Shown in pieces: positions 21,291 through 32,944 of a DNA stretch of 64,000 nt. The notes below the pieces were generated by a model. That model made no database searches. It saw only the letters and a program-made list of their open reading frames with translations, and was not told where the DNA came from. The position numbers and the translations under genes are program-made. Positions within the stretch are counted from its first letter, which is position 1; every line of letters begins with the position of its first letter. This stretch comes from Hydrangea macrophylla (Eukaryota; Streptophyta; Magnoliopsida; Cornales; Hydrangeaceae): positions 78,712,669 through 78,776,668 of the forward strand of contig CM066988.1 in the NCBI GenBank assembly GCA_033977485.1, written 5' to 3'.

Positions 21291-24200
21291 TCATGCGTCG
21301 AATAAGTACGGATACTCATTCCTCATGTCTTCCTCACTTTCCCATGTAGCCTCTTCCACCGTGTGACTACGCCATAATACTTTTACCATCGGAATCGTCT
21401 TAGTTCTTAAGACTTGTTCCTTTCGATCTAGAATCTCTACTGGTTGTTCCACATAAGTCAAGTCCCCCTGAATTTGCAGTGGTTCAGGTACAATGATCTT
21501 ACTCGTATCAGTCATACAACGTCTCAACATTGATACGTGAAATACGTTATGCACATGTTCCAACCCTGATGACAAGGCCAATCGATAAGCCACTGGACCT
21601 ACTCTCTCTAGGATCTCAAAAGGTCCTATGAATCTTGGATTGAGCTTTCCCTTCTTTCCAAATCGTACAATGCCTTTCGAAGGCGACACTCGCAAGTATA
21701 CAAAATTTCCCACTTCAAAATTCATTGGTCGTCGTTTAGAGTCCGCATAGCTCTTATATCGACTCTGAGCCACCTTAAGTCGCTCTTGAATTAACCTCAC
21801 TTTCTCAGTAGTCACCTGTATTAACTCAGGTCCTAAAAACTTTCTTTCTCCCACCTCGGTCCAACAAACCGGTGATCGACACTTACGGCCATACAAAGCT
21901 TCATAGGGTGCCATACCAACACTTGATTGAAATCTGTTGTTGTACGCAAATTCAATTAATGGTAAGTGTTTCTCCCACTCACTACCAAAGTCTAAAACAC
22001 ACAATCGCAGCATATCCTCTAGTGTCTGAATCATACGCTCTGACTGTCCATCGGTCTGAGGATGAAATGCGGTACTGAAACTCAACTTTGTACCCATAGC
22101 TTCTTGCAAACTTCCCCAAAACCTTGACGTAAAACTACTATCACGATCTGATACAATCACAGCTGGGACTCCATGTAGTCTTATAATCTCTTTCACATAC
22201 AATTCCGCTAACTTGGACGGTTTAGTCGTCTTGATCGGTAGAAAATGAGCTGACTTGGTTAATCGGTCGACTATAACCCAAATCTTGTCATTCTTATTAC
22301 ATGATCGTGGAAATCCTGAAACAAAGTCCATTGTAATCTCGTCCCATTTCCATTCTGACACAGGTAAAGGTTGTAATAACCCCGCGGGTACTTGTCTCTC
22401 TGCTTTAACCTGTTGACATGCCGAACATTCAGATACAAACTTAGCGACTTCACGCTTCATACCCTTCCACCAGAAGTTTTCTCTCAAGTTTCTGTACATC
22501 TTATTACTTCCCGGGTGCACTGAATATTTTGTACTATGAGCTTCTTCTAGAATCTTCTCTTTCAAGTCTTTCACATTTGGTATACATAATCGATTTCCCA
22601 GTTTCAACGTTCCTCGTTCCAACACGAAACCAGGTCGTCTCCCCAAAGGTATCTCGTCCCTCATTTTGCACAAATAGACATCGTTAAATTGTTCTTTCTT
22701 GATCTCATCAATAATATCTGGATGTGCAATGATTGCCATCATTAAGCCACCACTAGTCTCTAGAATCTCATCCAATTCTAAGCGTTCCATCTCTTTTATC
22801 AACTCTTTTTGTTGTGTTAGCTCGTCGGCTAAATTCCTCGGCGTCTTTCGGCTTAATGCATCGGCCACTACATTCGCCTTTCCCAGATGGTACTCAATCG
22901 AAAGATCGTAATCCTTCATCAACTCCAACCATCTTCGCTGTCTCATATTCAAATCTCGTTGGGTGAAAATGTATTTCAAACTCTTGTGATCTGTGAATAT
23001 CTCACACTTTTCCCCGTACAAATAGTGTCTCCAAATCTTCAAAGCAAGAATTACCGCAGCTAATTCCAGATCATGAGTCGGATAATTAATCTCATGTGTC
23101 TTCAACTGTCTAGAAGCGTAAGCAATCACTTTACCACCTTGCATAAGCACACATCCCAACCCTTTGTGTGAAGCATCACTATAGATTACAAATCCTTCAG
23201 TTCCGGATGGTATTGTTAGTATCGGTGCTCTCGTCAAACGTGACTTCAACTCTTGGAAACTGTCTTCACACTCCTGACTCCATTAAAAAATAACACCTTT
23301 TCTCATTAACTTTGTCATCGGTAATGAAATCTTTAAGAAATGTTCGATAAAACGGCGGTAGTATCCCGCTAATCCCAAGAAACTTCGAATTTCGGATACG
23401 GAAGTCGGCCTTTGCCAATTAGATACAGCTTATACTTTGTGAGGATCAACTGAAACTCCATTCTTATCAATCACGTGACCAAGAAAAGTAATACTAGGTA
23501 ACCAAAATTCACATTTCTTAAGTTTTCCAAATAGTTGCTTCTCTCGCAATCTCTGAAGTATCAACCTCAAGTGGTTCTCGTGTTCTATCTCACTTGGCGA
23601 ATAAACAAGGATATCGTCAATGAATACAATCACAAAGTCATCCAAATAATCCTTGAATACTCGATTCATAAGATCCATGAACGCAGCTGGTGCATTGGTA
23701 ACTCCAAATGGCATAACTAAGAACTCATAGTGTCCATAACGCGTTCTGAAAGCTGTTTTCTCGACATCTTCGGCCTTCACTTTCAACTGATGGTAACCCG
23801 ATCTCAGGTCTATCTTGGAGAACACTTGTGCCCCACGAAGTTAATCAAATAAGTCATCAATTCTGGGTAACGGGTACTTATTCTTAATCGTTAACTTGTT
23901 CAGTTCTCGGTAATCAACACACATACGCATGGAGCCATCTTTCTTCTTTACAAAAAATACTGGAGCTCCCCACGGTGATACACTTGGTCGAATAAAACCT
24001 TTGTCAAGTAACTCTTGTAGTTGAACTTTCAGTTCCTTTAATTCCACTGGTGTCATCCTATACGGTGCTTTAGATACTGGTCTTGAGTCTGGCTTTACGT
24101 CAATGGCGAATTCAATTTCCCTCTCAATCAGGACGTCTGGTAAGTCATCGGGAAATATATTCGGGTACTCTCGCACTACTGGAATATCCTCTACTATTGA

Positions 24201-24761
24201 TTCGGTCGCTGAGACATCAGTCACTGAACATAGAAATCCCTGACATCCCTTTTTCAATAACTTTCCCGCTCGGATAGCTGAAACCAAGTACGGCGGAGGT
24301 GTAACCCCACTCCCTTGAAAGCAAAAGTTCCCATGTACCGGTGATCAAAAATTAACTTCTTTCCGTTCACAATCTATCGTAGCTTGGTTAAGGGCTAACC
24401 AATCCATTCCCAGTATCACATCAAAATGGTTCACCCCAATCGGTATAAGGTCTACGGTCATTAACTTCTCACCTAGCTTGATCTCACAGTTTTTATATAT
24501 CGTAGCCGTCACTACCGGTTTACTAAGCGGCACGGCAATGGATAAATCGTATCCTAGTGTCGCGGACTTAACAGTTAAATGTTCCACAAAGTTATAAGAT
24601 ACAAACGAATGCGTAGATGCCGAATCAACGAGTATGCGTACTAAGTGCGAACATACAAGCACCATACCTGAGACCACTGTATTAGTAGCAGCCACGTCTC
24701 CAGGGTTCATCTGAAATGATCTTCCCTGACGTTGCTCCGTCCTTTGTCCCCCGTCACTAGA
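21291..24761 (-). pseudogene. pol: Gypsy-1 Pol: protease, RT, RNase H, integrase, chromodomain
   Basis: Protease (about 24345-24710) has LVDSASTHSF, where this group usually shows DSGATHSF, and the ILGMDWL motif. Reverse transcriptase (about 23250-24230) has [57 protein letters not shown] and the active site [10 protein letters not shown]. In the 652-codon frame 21291-23249, RNase H starts at about residue 22 ([13 protein letters not shown]) with [10 protein letters not shown]. The integrase zinc finger is HPGSNKMY...CSACQQVK; its core has MDFVSGF, DRDSSF and [10 protein letters not shown]. The last 60 residues form a chromodomain ([20 protein letters not shown], then WES). Stops interrupt near 24345, 23838, 23427 and 23283; some fit C-to-T changes in Gln or Arg codons. 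Confidence 0.93.
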
Positions 24762-25793
24762 CTACTTAGGCTTCGAACCACTAGAAGCCATAGAACTTGC
24801 CCCTTGTTGAGAACGCTTCTTTGGGCAATCCTTTGCTCGGTGTCCCAAGGTACCACAATCAAAGCACTTGAGTTGCGGATAGGTCGCAGAACTCACACTG
24901 TTTCCCCCTGTAGATCTGTTCTGAAAGTTGGTCAGAAAACATCGACCGGTGTGTGGTCGGTTGTAAAGTGGACACAACGGTATATCACTTGGTACTCTCC
25001 TGGAATCATTAAAACCAGACCTAGAGCCTCGTGAAAATGATTTCTTAAAAGATCTCCCTTGACTTCGGTCACCACCCTTATGACTTCGCTTTCCTTGGTG
25101 ATTTTGTCTCGATCTCTCTATTCCACTTTCGGCTACAAGCGCCGTCTGCTGTACTGCTGCAACAGTCGAATGCTCGTAGGTCTCTACTCTCAACCGGATA
25201 TTATCCCTTAAACCCTCTTCAAATTTTCTTGCCCTATCTTCCTCTTCGGGCACTGAACCCTTACCAAACCTCAACAACGCGTTATATTTAGAATTATATT
25301 CCGTTACAGTCATGTCCCCTTACTTGAGATTATCAAACTCTCGCTTCTTTGCATTGTAGGCAGCTCGCGGAAAGAATCGGCGATTGAATGCTGCCTTAAA
25401 CCCTTCCCAAGTAATCGGTGCTCCTTGATCTAAAACGTTTACCCACCAGTTCTGAGCTTCTCCCCTCAGCACATCACTTGCATTTTCGATCTTCTCCCCA
25501 TCTGTCATCAGAATAGATCGGAAAATTCGCTCCATGTCCATTATCCAATGTTCTGCTAACGTCGTATCGGGTGTTCCATGAAATTCCATCGGTTTCTTTC
25601 GAGTAAACTGTTTAGATATTGATCTCATACCCCTATTTTCGGGTGCATGTACTACAGTTATTGGTTCCACTTCGATGTGGGGTGTGGGAGGCAGTCGCTC
25701 TGCTATATTCCGTATCATTTCCCCCATATTTCCCATCATCTCTGCCATTTCATTCATTCATCGGGTATGGGGTGATAACTCTCGGTCATCCAT
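24762..25793 (-). pseudogene. gag: Gypsy-1 Gag
   Basis: Likely start is the ATG at 25793 (MDDRELSPHTR). An in-frame TGA follows at 25758-25760, directly before the next ATG (25757), and a TAA lies at about 25317-25319, where related proteins have Gln. The core has FHGTPDTTLAEHWI, RGEAQNWWV and FKAAFNRRFFP, then the conserved MTVTEYNSKYNALLRF. The C-terminal half is basic and Ser/Arg rich, with a CPLYNRPHTGRC pair and the zinc knuckle CFDCGTLGHRAKDC near 24840-24880. Gag packages element RNA. A TAG at about 24762 separates it from Pol; the two were probably one frame originally. Confidence 0.9.
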
Positions 25794-25969
25794 GATTACA
25801 ATCCTGTAGTTCTCAATGCATAAACACTATGCATGTACCACAATAACAATAGCATGTATGTAAAATAACATACATATGCATCAAACATCTCTAATATGTA
25901 TGGATGCAATTAAAAACATGTGGCAATCACTCAACACTCCACTCGTCGTCGAACGTTCCCAAAGTTTTG

Positions 25970-25995
25970 TTACCTCTAGCTCTGATACCACTAAA
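25970..25995 (-). other. Gypsy-1 primer binding site
   Basis: Minus strand TTTAGTGGTATCAGAGCTAG directly after the 5' LTR. TGGTATCAGAGC is complementary to the 3' end of plant initiator Met-tRNA. Confidence 0.9.
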
Positions 25996-28185
25996 TGTCA
26001 CGACCCATCCCACTACGTGTGGAAATAGGACACGTGGCACGCCACCAAGGCTCATCCAGTTCCATTAAAGTCAATAGCAGCGGAAAATATTATTAAAATC
26101 CATTAAAAATCAGAGTTGTAAAAAGATTTGGCCAATTGAAAACACGTCCAAAAGAATCATTTTTGAAAACAGGGGTTCAGTCGACTGCTCCTAGGGTCCA
26201 GTCGACTGAACTAGGGTCCAGTCGACTGAACTGAGCAGAAACCAAAACCTAAAATTCTCAACAGAGGTCCAGTCGACTGATCAGGGAACCCAGCCGACTG
26301 CTCAGTCGACTGATCCAGGTCCCCAGTCGACTGTGTTAAGCAGAACCAAAATGCAACATTTCAAAAGGGGTCCAGTCGACTGATCTGGAGACCCAGTCGA
26401 CTGGTTTTACCATTAATCAAAGCAGTGACCAAATTCAACAGTGGTTCAGTCGACTGATCAAGGGTCCAGTCGACTGCTTCTCTTACTATTCACTTTCAGT
26501 ATCTCCATCCTACGAGATCCAGTCGACTGATCCTGGGTTCAGTCGACTGCTCCCCTGCTGGGCAGCCCTGCGTTGATAATTAACAACTCATGCTTTCTCC
26601 ACACAACACCAATACAACCACAACTGATATTCAACATTTAAAACTTAACTACAGATGTTCAAATACAGAATTACCATGTTACAGAACAAATCCAAAGATC
26701 TATTACAACGTACTAATACAATTTCAAATCCTTACACAAGGTTTTAGCATTTAAAACAAAAACATATACAAATGTGGTTCCCCGGCGTTCCTCGGCCTCA
26801 CTCCTCACGATTCTTCTTGTCTTTCTTCTTACCTGCAATGGAGTACATCTCCACTGCTCAGCTATATGCTGAGCGTACAATTCTAAATGTATGCTTATAT
26901 GACAGTTCATGCTTTAAGCATCTTAAACACATAGAAATGGTCTCTAGGGTGAGTGGTACGCATTCATCCGGTCGATGCCGTAGGAGGCCCACCTCTCCCA
27001 CGCATCTCGTACACTGGTTGGGCCTTCCTGCATACCAGGTACCGTGTCCTGGTTGGGCCCACCTCCAATCCAGACACAACCACAATTCCAATTCCATCAC
27101 AATCACAATCCTCAAGGTTCGAGGAGCTTACCCCGGATGAATTTGCACCAAACTCCCCTTTGACCCAAGTAGACACATATCATGCTCACATAAACAGTTA
27201 TACGTGCTTTTCATATAATTTCACGTGCATAATTAACGGGCCTAATTAATACATGAATTTCGCCCGGATCCAAGAATATCAAAAATGATGTTCAAAACAT
27301 GAAAATCCATATATTTTATAGATCTAGAATTCATACCTCGTGCGATTCTCTTCAAACTTTGAAGGATCGTCTAAGGGGCTAATTAATCGTCGGATTCCAA
27401 ATTATACACGATTCCTACGAGTTTTACCTGATTTTCCCCAAAAGTCTAGAATTAATATTTTTACAAAAATTGGCCAAACACGACCTAAGTAGTATCAAAA
27501 CGTAGGTCTTACCTCCACGAGTTCAAATCTTGAATCTGGAGAAAATCTGACGAACGAATGGTCGTCGATCGGCGTCGCAAAGCCCGTTGGCTCAATCCCC
27601 CTTTTCTCTCTCCTCTCTCTAGATATTTTTAGAAGTTTGGATGAGAATGAAATCTCATCCACTTCTATATATAGACAAACTTTCTAGGAATTACGTTTAC
27701 CTCCCCGCAAGTTTCTCAAACTTCTAATTAACCCATGAAACTTCGCACACGTCCATTTTTATAACTTTACGAGTGAAAATTATAAATTGCAAAAGTTTCT
27801 GACTAGGTTTCGTTTGGGTCCAAAATAACGTCTGAAAACTATATTCTGTGGAATCTCTACACAACCTACCTTTTTAATTAACATATCACTCACGTTCTCA
27901 CCACAGTTCTCAAAATGATATACTAATTTCAAAGATTACCAGAATTCCCACAACACAGATAAAATTATTATTCATCAAATACCAGATAAAGTCAAATAAC
28001 ATTTAAATCATATAAATGTCATTTAGTCATGCCCATGCAATATGAACTGCCATGTTCCCGTGTCCTTACTGACACCTTACCTTTGACTCACAGTCAACCT
28101 CATCACCATTATCAACTAACATTGATAAACTCCCAAATTACAAATATGCATGATAAAATTATAAATTCTTGGAACGGGTGTAACA
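25996..28185 (-). repeat. Gypsy-1 5' LTR
   Basis: 2190 bp, partner of 19069-21249. It holds its own palindrome array (26178-26549). Confidence 0.93.
26178..26549. repeat. CAGTCGACTG palindrome array (5' LTR copy)
   Basis: Twelve perfect copies and one CAGCCGACTG variant. It differs from the other LTR by indels of whole units: an extra CTAGGGTCCAGTCGACTGAA block here, an extra CTCAGTCGACTG there. Units are being gained and lost although total number is the same. Confidence 0.93.
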
Positions 28186-28190
28186 GTTAC

Positions 28191-28476
28191 CTTCATTTTT
28201 AGTTTCAATATGATACCCATTCATGCGTATATCTTTAAAACTTAGCAAGTTTCTTCGGGAACTACTTGAATATAATGCATTTTGAATAAATAGGTGAGCA
28301 CCATTTGGTAACAAAATATGGGCTCGTCCGGAGCCTTCTATAATTTGTGCAGATCCAGCTATAGTGGATACATTTTGTTTATTAAGTTCTAGTGTAGAGA
28401 AGAACTTTTGACATTTAAGTATAGTGTGAGTTGTCCCACTATCGACCAGGCATATATCATCCTCGCATTTTGGCAT
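28191..28476 (-). pseudogene. Copia protease region, cut by Gypsy-1
   Basis: Minus-strand peptide with the aspartic protease active site CLVDSGTTHTIL, then IEGSGRAHILLPNG and YSSSSRRNLLSFKDIRMNGY, the standard Ty1/copia protease and linker pattern. It is separated from the integrase piece at 17335-19063 by the Gypsy-1 insertion and its GTTAC duplication. Removing Gypsy-1 joins the two in a sensible order. Confidence 0.88.
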
Positions 28477-28639
28477 CCCAATTTCAATACCTTGAAAAGT
28501 AAAGAGAAGAAAAATATTTAACTAAGCAATGAACTATATTCAACGCATAATTATTCAAATGTCCCAAACAAATTAGACTCATCCCATGCAAATAAATAAA
28601 ATAAAAAAATAGTTCCAATTAAAGAAATTATCCTGCTAG

Positions 28640-29725
28640 CTAGATTGAGGCTGGTGGATCTCCTAACATTATATTGAATGCCTCATTAGTGACAGGCTCT
28701 CCATCTTCATCTTGAAAAAACTCTAAACAATCCAAGTGGGTGTTGCCAATTGTGTATCCAGATGGGATATCACTATTTTCCCATTCTTCCAATAAGTTTG
28801 TCTCTGCGGTTCTAATAGATGCTTGGTATTGCTCCACCTCCTACTTGGACACACGGCAATTGCGCGACCAATGTCCACTTTTTTCACATCTGTAACAAAC
28901 ATCATTGGGCGCATTTGTATTATTAGGTGTGCCCTTGTTACCTTTGGCAAGAGTTGCAGACCATTTCTTGTGGTTCTTGAAATTAACATTCTTTTGTGGA
29001 CCAAAATTATTGTAACCACCTCTCTTGGAATTATTATGACCACCTCTTCTGGGGTTGCCACCTCTTCCAAAGTTAATATTTCTACCATGTCCCCTGCCTC
29101 GACCTCTTTGATAGCCAAAGTTTGCATTTGCTTCAAGAAATGCCACGGCTCCAGTTGGTCTAGTATAATAATTTTTCATTAGAACCTTACTATTTTCCTC
29201 TGCAACAAAAAGACAAGTTACCAATTCTGAATACTTGGCAAAGTTACGCTCTCAATATTGTTGCTACAGGAGCACATTTGAGGCATGGAAGGTTGAGAGT
29301 GTCTTTTCTATCATTTGAGCATCTGTCACCTTTTCACCACATGATTTAAGACGAGAGACAATGTTGAATAATGTGGAGTTATATTCTGAAACCGTCTTAA
29401 AATCTTGATACCTCAAGTTCAAAAACTCGCTATGTGCATTGGGAAGTATGACCATCTTCTAGTGGTTATACCTGTCCTTCAGGGACTTCCATAGACTCAA
29501 GGGAACTTCCTCAGTTAAGTATTCATTCTTGAGGTCATCATGAATATGGTGACGCAAGAAAATAAGTGCAGATGCTTTCTCTTCAAGAGACATTTTATTT
29601 CCTTCTTCAATAGCAACACCTAACTTTTTAGACTGTAAGTGAAGTTTGGCATCAAGCTGCCAAGACAAATAGTTCCCTCCATTGACAGCAAGAGCATTAA
29701 ATTCAAGTTTTGTAAGACTCGACAT
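28640..29725 (-). pseudogene. gag: Copia Gag
   Basis: Start at ATG 29725 (MSSLTKLEFNALAVNGGNYL). The N-terminal region has SWQLDAKLHLQSKKLGVAIE, ALIFLRHHIHDDLKNEYLT and PLSLWKSLKDRY, typical of copia Gag with a UBN2/DUF4219-like domain. Near 29456 a TAG replaces the Gln usual after DRYNH; further TAG and TGA codons occur near 29225-29265. The C-terminal part is Gly/Arg/Asn rich (28841-29150) and has the zinc knuckle CYRCEKSGHWSRNC. A short acidic tail with DPPAS (28640-28837) leads to the protease. Confidence 0.88.
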
Positions 29726-30749
29726 CTGAACGGAGAGAAATTAAATAAATAAATGAATAAATTATTAAAGAAGATATACAAACTGGGCATGATAAAAATT
29801 AGAATACTTCAGGATTTTAGATTTTATTATGTGAAACTTCTAGTTTCAATTAACCCTTTTATTTGAATAATAAAACATAAATACAAAATAACTTCCAATA
29901 ACTTGAATAATAGAACTTCAAGTTCTAAAACATATATCACAGATCTTCAGGTCTGGATTATTATGTTCATATGGAACTTCAGGTTCCAAAATATACATAA
30001 CAGATCTTCGGGTCTGGACGATTATTTAATAAGGAACTTCAGGTTCTCATATATATCACAGATCTTCAATATTGGATTGTTATTTTATATAGAACTTTAA
30101 GTTCTAATATATATTTTGATTCCATAAATTTGATCCATACAAGGGAATTAAAATATAATTTATATAAAATTATCAACTATTAATAGAATATAAAATTAAA
30201 ATAAAGATTAACACTTATTAATGACAATCAAGTCCGATAACTTACACACCCATATATGTATATATATGAATGAGCTGTGAATCATGTGGATCAAAAATAT
30301 ATGAATTAATCAAACTCAACCAAGAGCAATATATATGATCTTCCATGATCTACGGCTTTTATATTTAAAAAAAAAATCCAACCTTTAATAACTTGTTAAC
30401 AAGTTATGAACAAAAAAATTCAAATTAAAAAAAAAATTCTAGAATTCAAAACAAATCGTGGCCATGTGGCTTCAAAACTAGATAGTTAGAACAAAGTGTT
30501 GATTTCAAAAACTAAGTTATAACGTGTTGGGTTCAAAAACCAAAAAAAAAATCATGTGCACTTGTGGCATCAAAAAACAGATTGTGCATCATGGAAGGCT
30601 TAGTGTTGGGTTTGATCGTATATGTAAGAGAAAAAAAAATAGATTTAAACCATAGAATCGATATACCTTATGTGATTTCTATTATGAAAAAAGAAAAACT
30701 AACCTCTTTTCAATACCTAGGGTTTTGATAGGCTATCGTGCTGATAACG
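29726..30749 (-). other. Copia leader region between 5' LTR and gag
   Basis: About 1 kb, AT-rich, without coding sequence. At 29880-30120 lie about four units of roughly 60 bp, each with two short palindrome-like words: GAACTTCAGGTTC and CAGATCTTCAGGTCTG or variants. The remainder holds poly-A runs and direct repeats of CAAAAA-type words. Confidence 0.75.
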
Positions 30750-30937
30750 TGTTATAATAAAGAGAGAATAAGAGAAAGCATAAAGTAATACTAGAATCAA
30801 GTAGTTTTTCTCATTGATATGCTCCCTATTTATAGGGTAAGGTAGGGGTGTGTGTGAATAAATATCACTTTACAATTAGATCCCTAACCAAATACAAAAT
30901 GTGGATAGCCACATATAAATATGTAATATTTACAACA
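30750..30937 (-). repeat. 5' LTR of the copia element
   Basis: 188 bp, partner of 15298-15483; followed by duplication GAATT at 30938-30942. Confidence 0.92.
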
Positions 30938-31272
30938 GAATTGTTTAAAATATTTTGCCCCAATTCTAATTAGCCCACCCCAAATTTGTCTTCAGAACAA
31001 CACAAATTTACCCAAATTGTATCAAATAGACCAAAATTCTTCTTTTTTTTTTTTTACATGTAAATATTCCAACTTTGGACAAATAATATGTATAATTAGA
31101 CCAAAAGCATACTAAATCATTAACCAAACATCTCAACTCTAAAAATGACAAGAAAATCTACCTGAAAATATGTATAAATAAACCCTAAAAAAATTTGTCT
31201 TTGGGGTGCTGCCTCCAAACCCACGACTAGGCCGTCCTGACCAAAATTCCTGACTCCGCCCCTGCCTGTGCA

Positions 31273-32064
31273 TATACTTATTTATTTATAAATAGAATCA
31301 CCTTTCAGAAAGCTTATCAATTTGGAGAAATCAACAAATAGAGAACATAAGTCACAAGTACAAGAATGCAAAATTTGTCAATTCGGTATTTGACACTGAG
31401 GAGTGGTAGGATTATTACCATCAGAACATTCAAGGGGGACGATGACGATGTGAAGGGATAGTTGAGATGGAACCTTCCATAGCACAAATAAAATATTAAT
31501 ATTCCTCTCTCCCCTCACTCTCACGTTTTCTCTCTGTAGACCATCATCAAGAGCCACTAGGGTTGGCCCTGAGGTTCTGGGGGCCTTTGGCAGAATTTCA
31601 AAATGAAGCCAGGAGATACGAATGGAAAAAAATGAAATTTAGGGTGCATTTGATTGCACGGTGGAAAATGGGTTGAAAAGAAATTTTTTTTTCCATGGAA
31701 ATAAAACTTGGGGCTGTTTGATTGCAATTATTTTTGGGCTGGAAAAACTAACATTTTTCGTGAACAATCTAATTTTGCTGTTTGATTGTCACCATTTTCC
31801 AGTGAAAGTTTGTCATTTTCCATTGATGTTTGATTGCATTAATTTTCCATAGAAAATTAACATTTTCCATTGAAAACTTACAATTTTTCAAACAATTAAT
31901 TAACCTATGAATACCAAACAAACAGTTTGAAAATGATACAAATTCAAGCAATTGAGGCAACTACTCATATCAATAGTCAATTTCACAAGCAATTGTTTTA
32001 CTGTACTAAAAACCAAAGTCTCATCACAGTAAAATTAGAAGTACTCATCAAAGTTCTATAATTT
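31273..32064. other. Intergenic DNA with degraded TTTGATTGCA repeats
   Basis: No gene. At 31640-31900 several variants of TTTGATTGCA and ATTTTCCATTGAAAA occur in direct and inverted orientation, like an old MITE. Confidence 0.45.
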
Positions 32065-32112
32065 AAAAAAAAAAAAAAAAAAAACGGGGGGGGGGGGGGG
32101 GGGGGGGGGGGG
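32065..32112. repeat. A20-C-G27 homopolymer junction
   Basis: Twenty A, one C, then 27 G. Either an old poly(A)-type tail beside a G run, or an assembly-prone tract. Confidence 0.8.
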
Positions 32113-32125
32113 AGAGAACTACGCA

Positions 32126-32261
32126 TCAAAGTAAAAAGTCGAGCTTTCGGGCATGGCCACGTCTACGTCGAGCTTTCAGGCCTCCCCCTTGCGCGGCTCG
32201 CTTGGATGTGCTTGAATGACTTAAACGTGCTTCCTCCGCCTCATTTTCAGGATAGTAAAAC
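32126..32261 (-). other. Possible terminal exon of an unknown gene
   Basis: On the minus strand an acceptor-like TTGCTATTTTTTAG precedes an open frame of about 45 codons. It contains YYPENEAEEARLSH and a basic RRRRGHARK segment and ends in TGA. Composition is gene-like and not explained by the repeats around it. I do not recognise the protein. Gypsy-2 lies directly upstream on this strand, so earlier exons, if any, would be beyond 41633. Confidence 0.25.
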
Positions 32262-32317
32262 CTAAAAAATAGCAAAACTTTACTACTGATAAAAAAGAAT
32301 AGTGCCATATTAACATC

Positions 32318-32826
32318 TGGTATACCCAAATATATATCAATCCATAAGTAAGTTATTGAAGGCTTAAGAAGCCTGGCCCAACATCTCACCTTGGGCCCAT
32401 TATGCAGGCAAGGTGTATTCTGCCAGTTCACCCGTTGGGCTTTAAACGACTTATGATGGATAAAGAAGAGGCCCAAGGAATGATGACATCACCGACCTAT
32501 AATTAGAAAGAACCCACTAAGCCACAAGATGGAAAGTGGAGAGAGATGAATAACTGGCCTAAGTGGAGGAAGGTAATGGGCCGTGGGAAGAGGATTGGTG
32601 AGAAAAAGTATATAATCAAGGAAAAGAATGTTGAGAAGGAGGTGCTTCATTTTTCATTCCCATATTTTTTTCCAGAGTTAAGATTTTGAACAGAAACTAA
32701 CTTTAGCATCGGAGGAGGCTTTGGACGAATAACCCCCCGGTGGCCTTTTTGTTGTGTATTGTGTTTTTCAGGAGATCTACACTTTGTTGGATTCCAATCG
32801 CTTTTGAAAGAAATTGGGTAACATCA
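32318..32826 (+). repeat. Gypsy-2 5' LTR
   Basis: About 509 bp; TATA-like GTATATAATC at about 32608. Ends just before the primer binding site. Confidence 0.85.
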
Positions 32827-32847
32827 TTTGGCGCCGTATGTGGGAAC
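32827..32847 (+). other. Gypsy-2 primer binding site
   Basis: TTTGGCGCCGTATGTGGGAA, the form commonly found after Tat-lineage LTRs. Confidence 0.75.
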
Positions 32848-32944
32848 GGCAAATTTTAGTTGAACAGAAAGAGACTGAGAACCCGAGGGATCCTGACGTT
32901 TAAGTGACTGATCAAACTAGTGAAAGTCAGGCGATGCCAGCCAA

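Larger units (their letters stand above)
19069..28185 (-). mobile_element. Gypsy-1: Ty3 chromovirus (Tekay/Del-like) nested in the copia element
   Basis: LTRs at 19069-21249 and 25996-28185 start TGTCACGACC and end near GTGTGACA or TGTAACA in plus orientation. Perfect 5 bp duplications GTTAC flank it (19064-19068, 28186-28190). On the minus strand: primer site TGGTATCAGAGC next to the 25996 LTR, gag with zinc knuckle, protease, reverse transcriptase, RNase H, integrase and a C-terminal chromodomain. The polypurine tract GGAGGGGAGAGT is next to the 19069-21249 LTR. The two LTRs look very similar: about eight differences in a 600 bp stretch read side by side. Coding sequence carries several in-frame stops but almost no frameshifts, so it is a recently dead copy. 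Confidence 0.95.
15298..30937 (-). mobile_element. Ty1/copia LTR retrotransposon, interrupted by Gypsy-1
   Basis: Two short LTRs (15298-15483 and 30750-30937), both TGTTATAA...TTACAACA, are flanked by perfect 5 bp duplications GAATT (15293-15297, 30938-30942). On the minus strand the order is leader, gag, protease, integrase, reverse transcriptase, RNase H: the Ty1/copia order. The chromovirus Gypsy-1 (19069-28185) splits the protease region. The polypurine tract on the minus strand is CCAAGGGGGAG, next to the 15298-15483 LTR. The coding sequence has many stops and small frameshifts, so it is inactive. The sequence beside the 5' LTR reads CGTTATCAGCACG, related to but not identical with the common initiator-Met primer site. 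Confidence 0.92.
14972..31264. mobile_element. Short non-autonomous hAT-like element, split by a Ty1/copia insertion
   Basis: The left end CATGGGCGGAGCCATG is matched by the right end, which reads CAGGGGCGGAGTCAGG on the minus strand. Flanks CATGTGTA (14964-14971) and CCTGTGCA (31265-31272) match at 6 of 8 positions, as for an old 8 bp hAT duplication. Removing the copia insertion (15298-30942) leaves about 650 bp of non-coding DNA, including a run of 23 C at 15066-15088 and repeated TTGGCCCAATT-like words. It has the same architecture as the element at 60984-61749. Confidence 0.6.
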
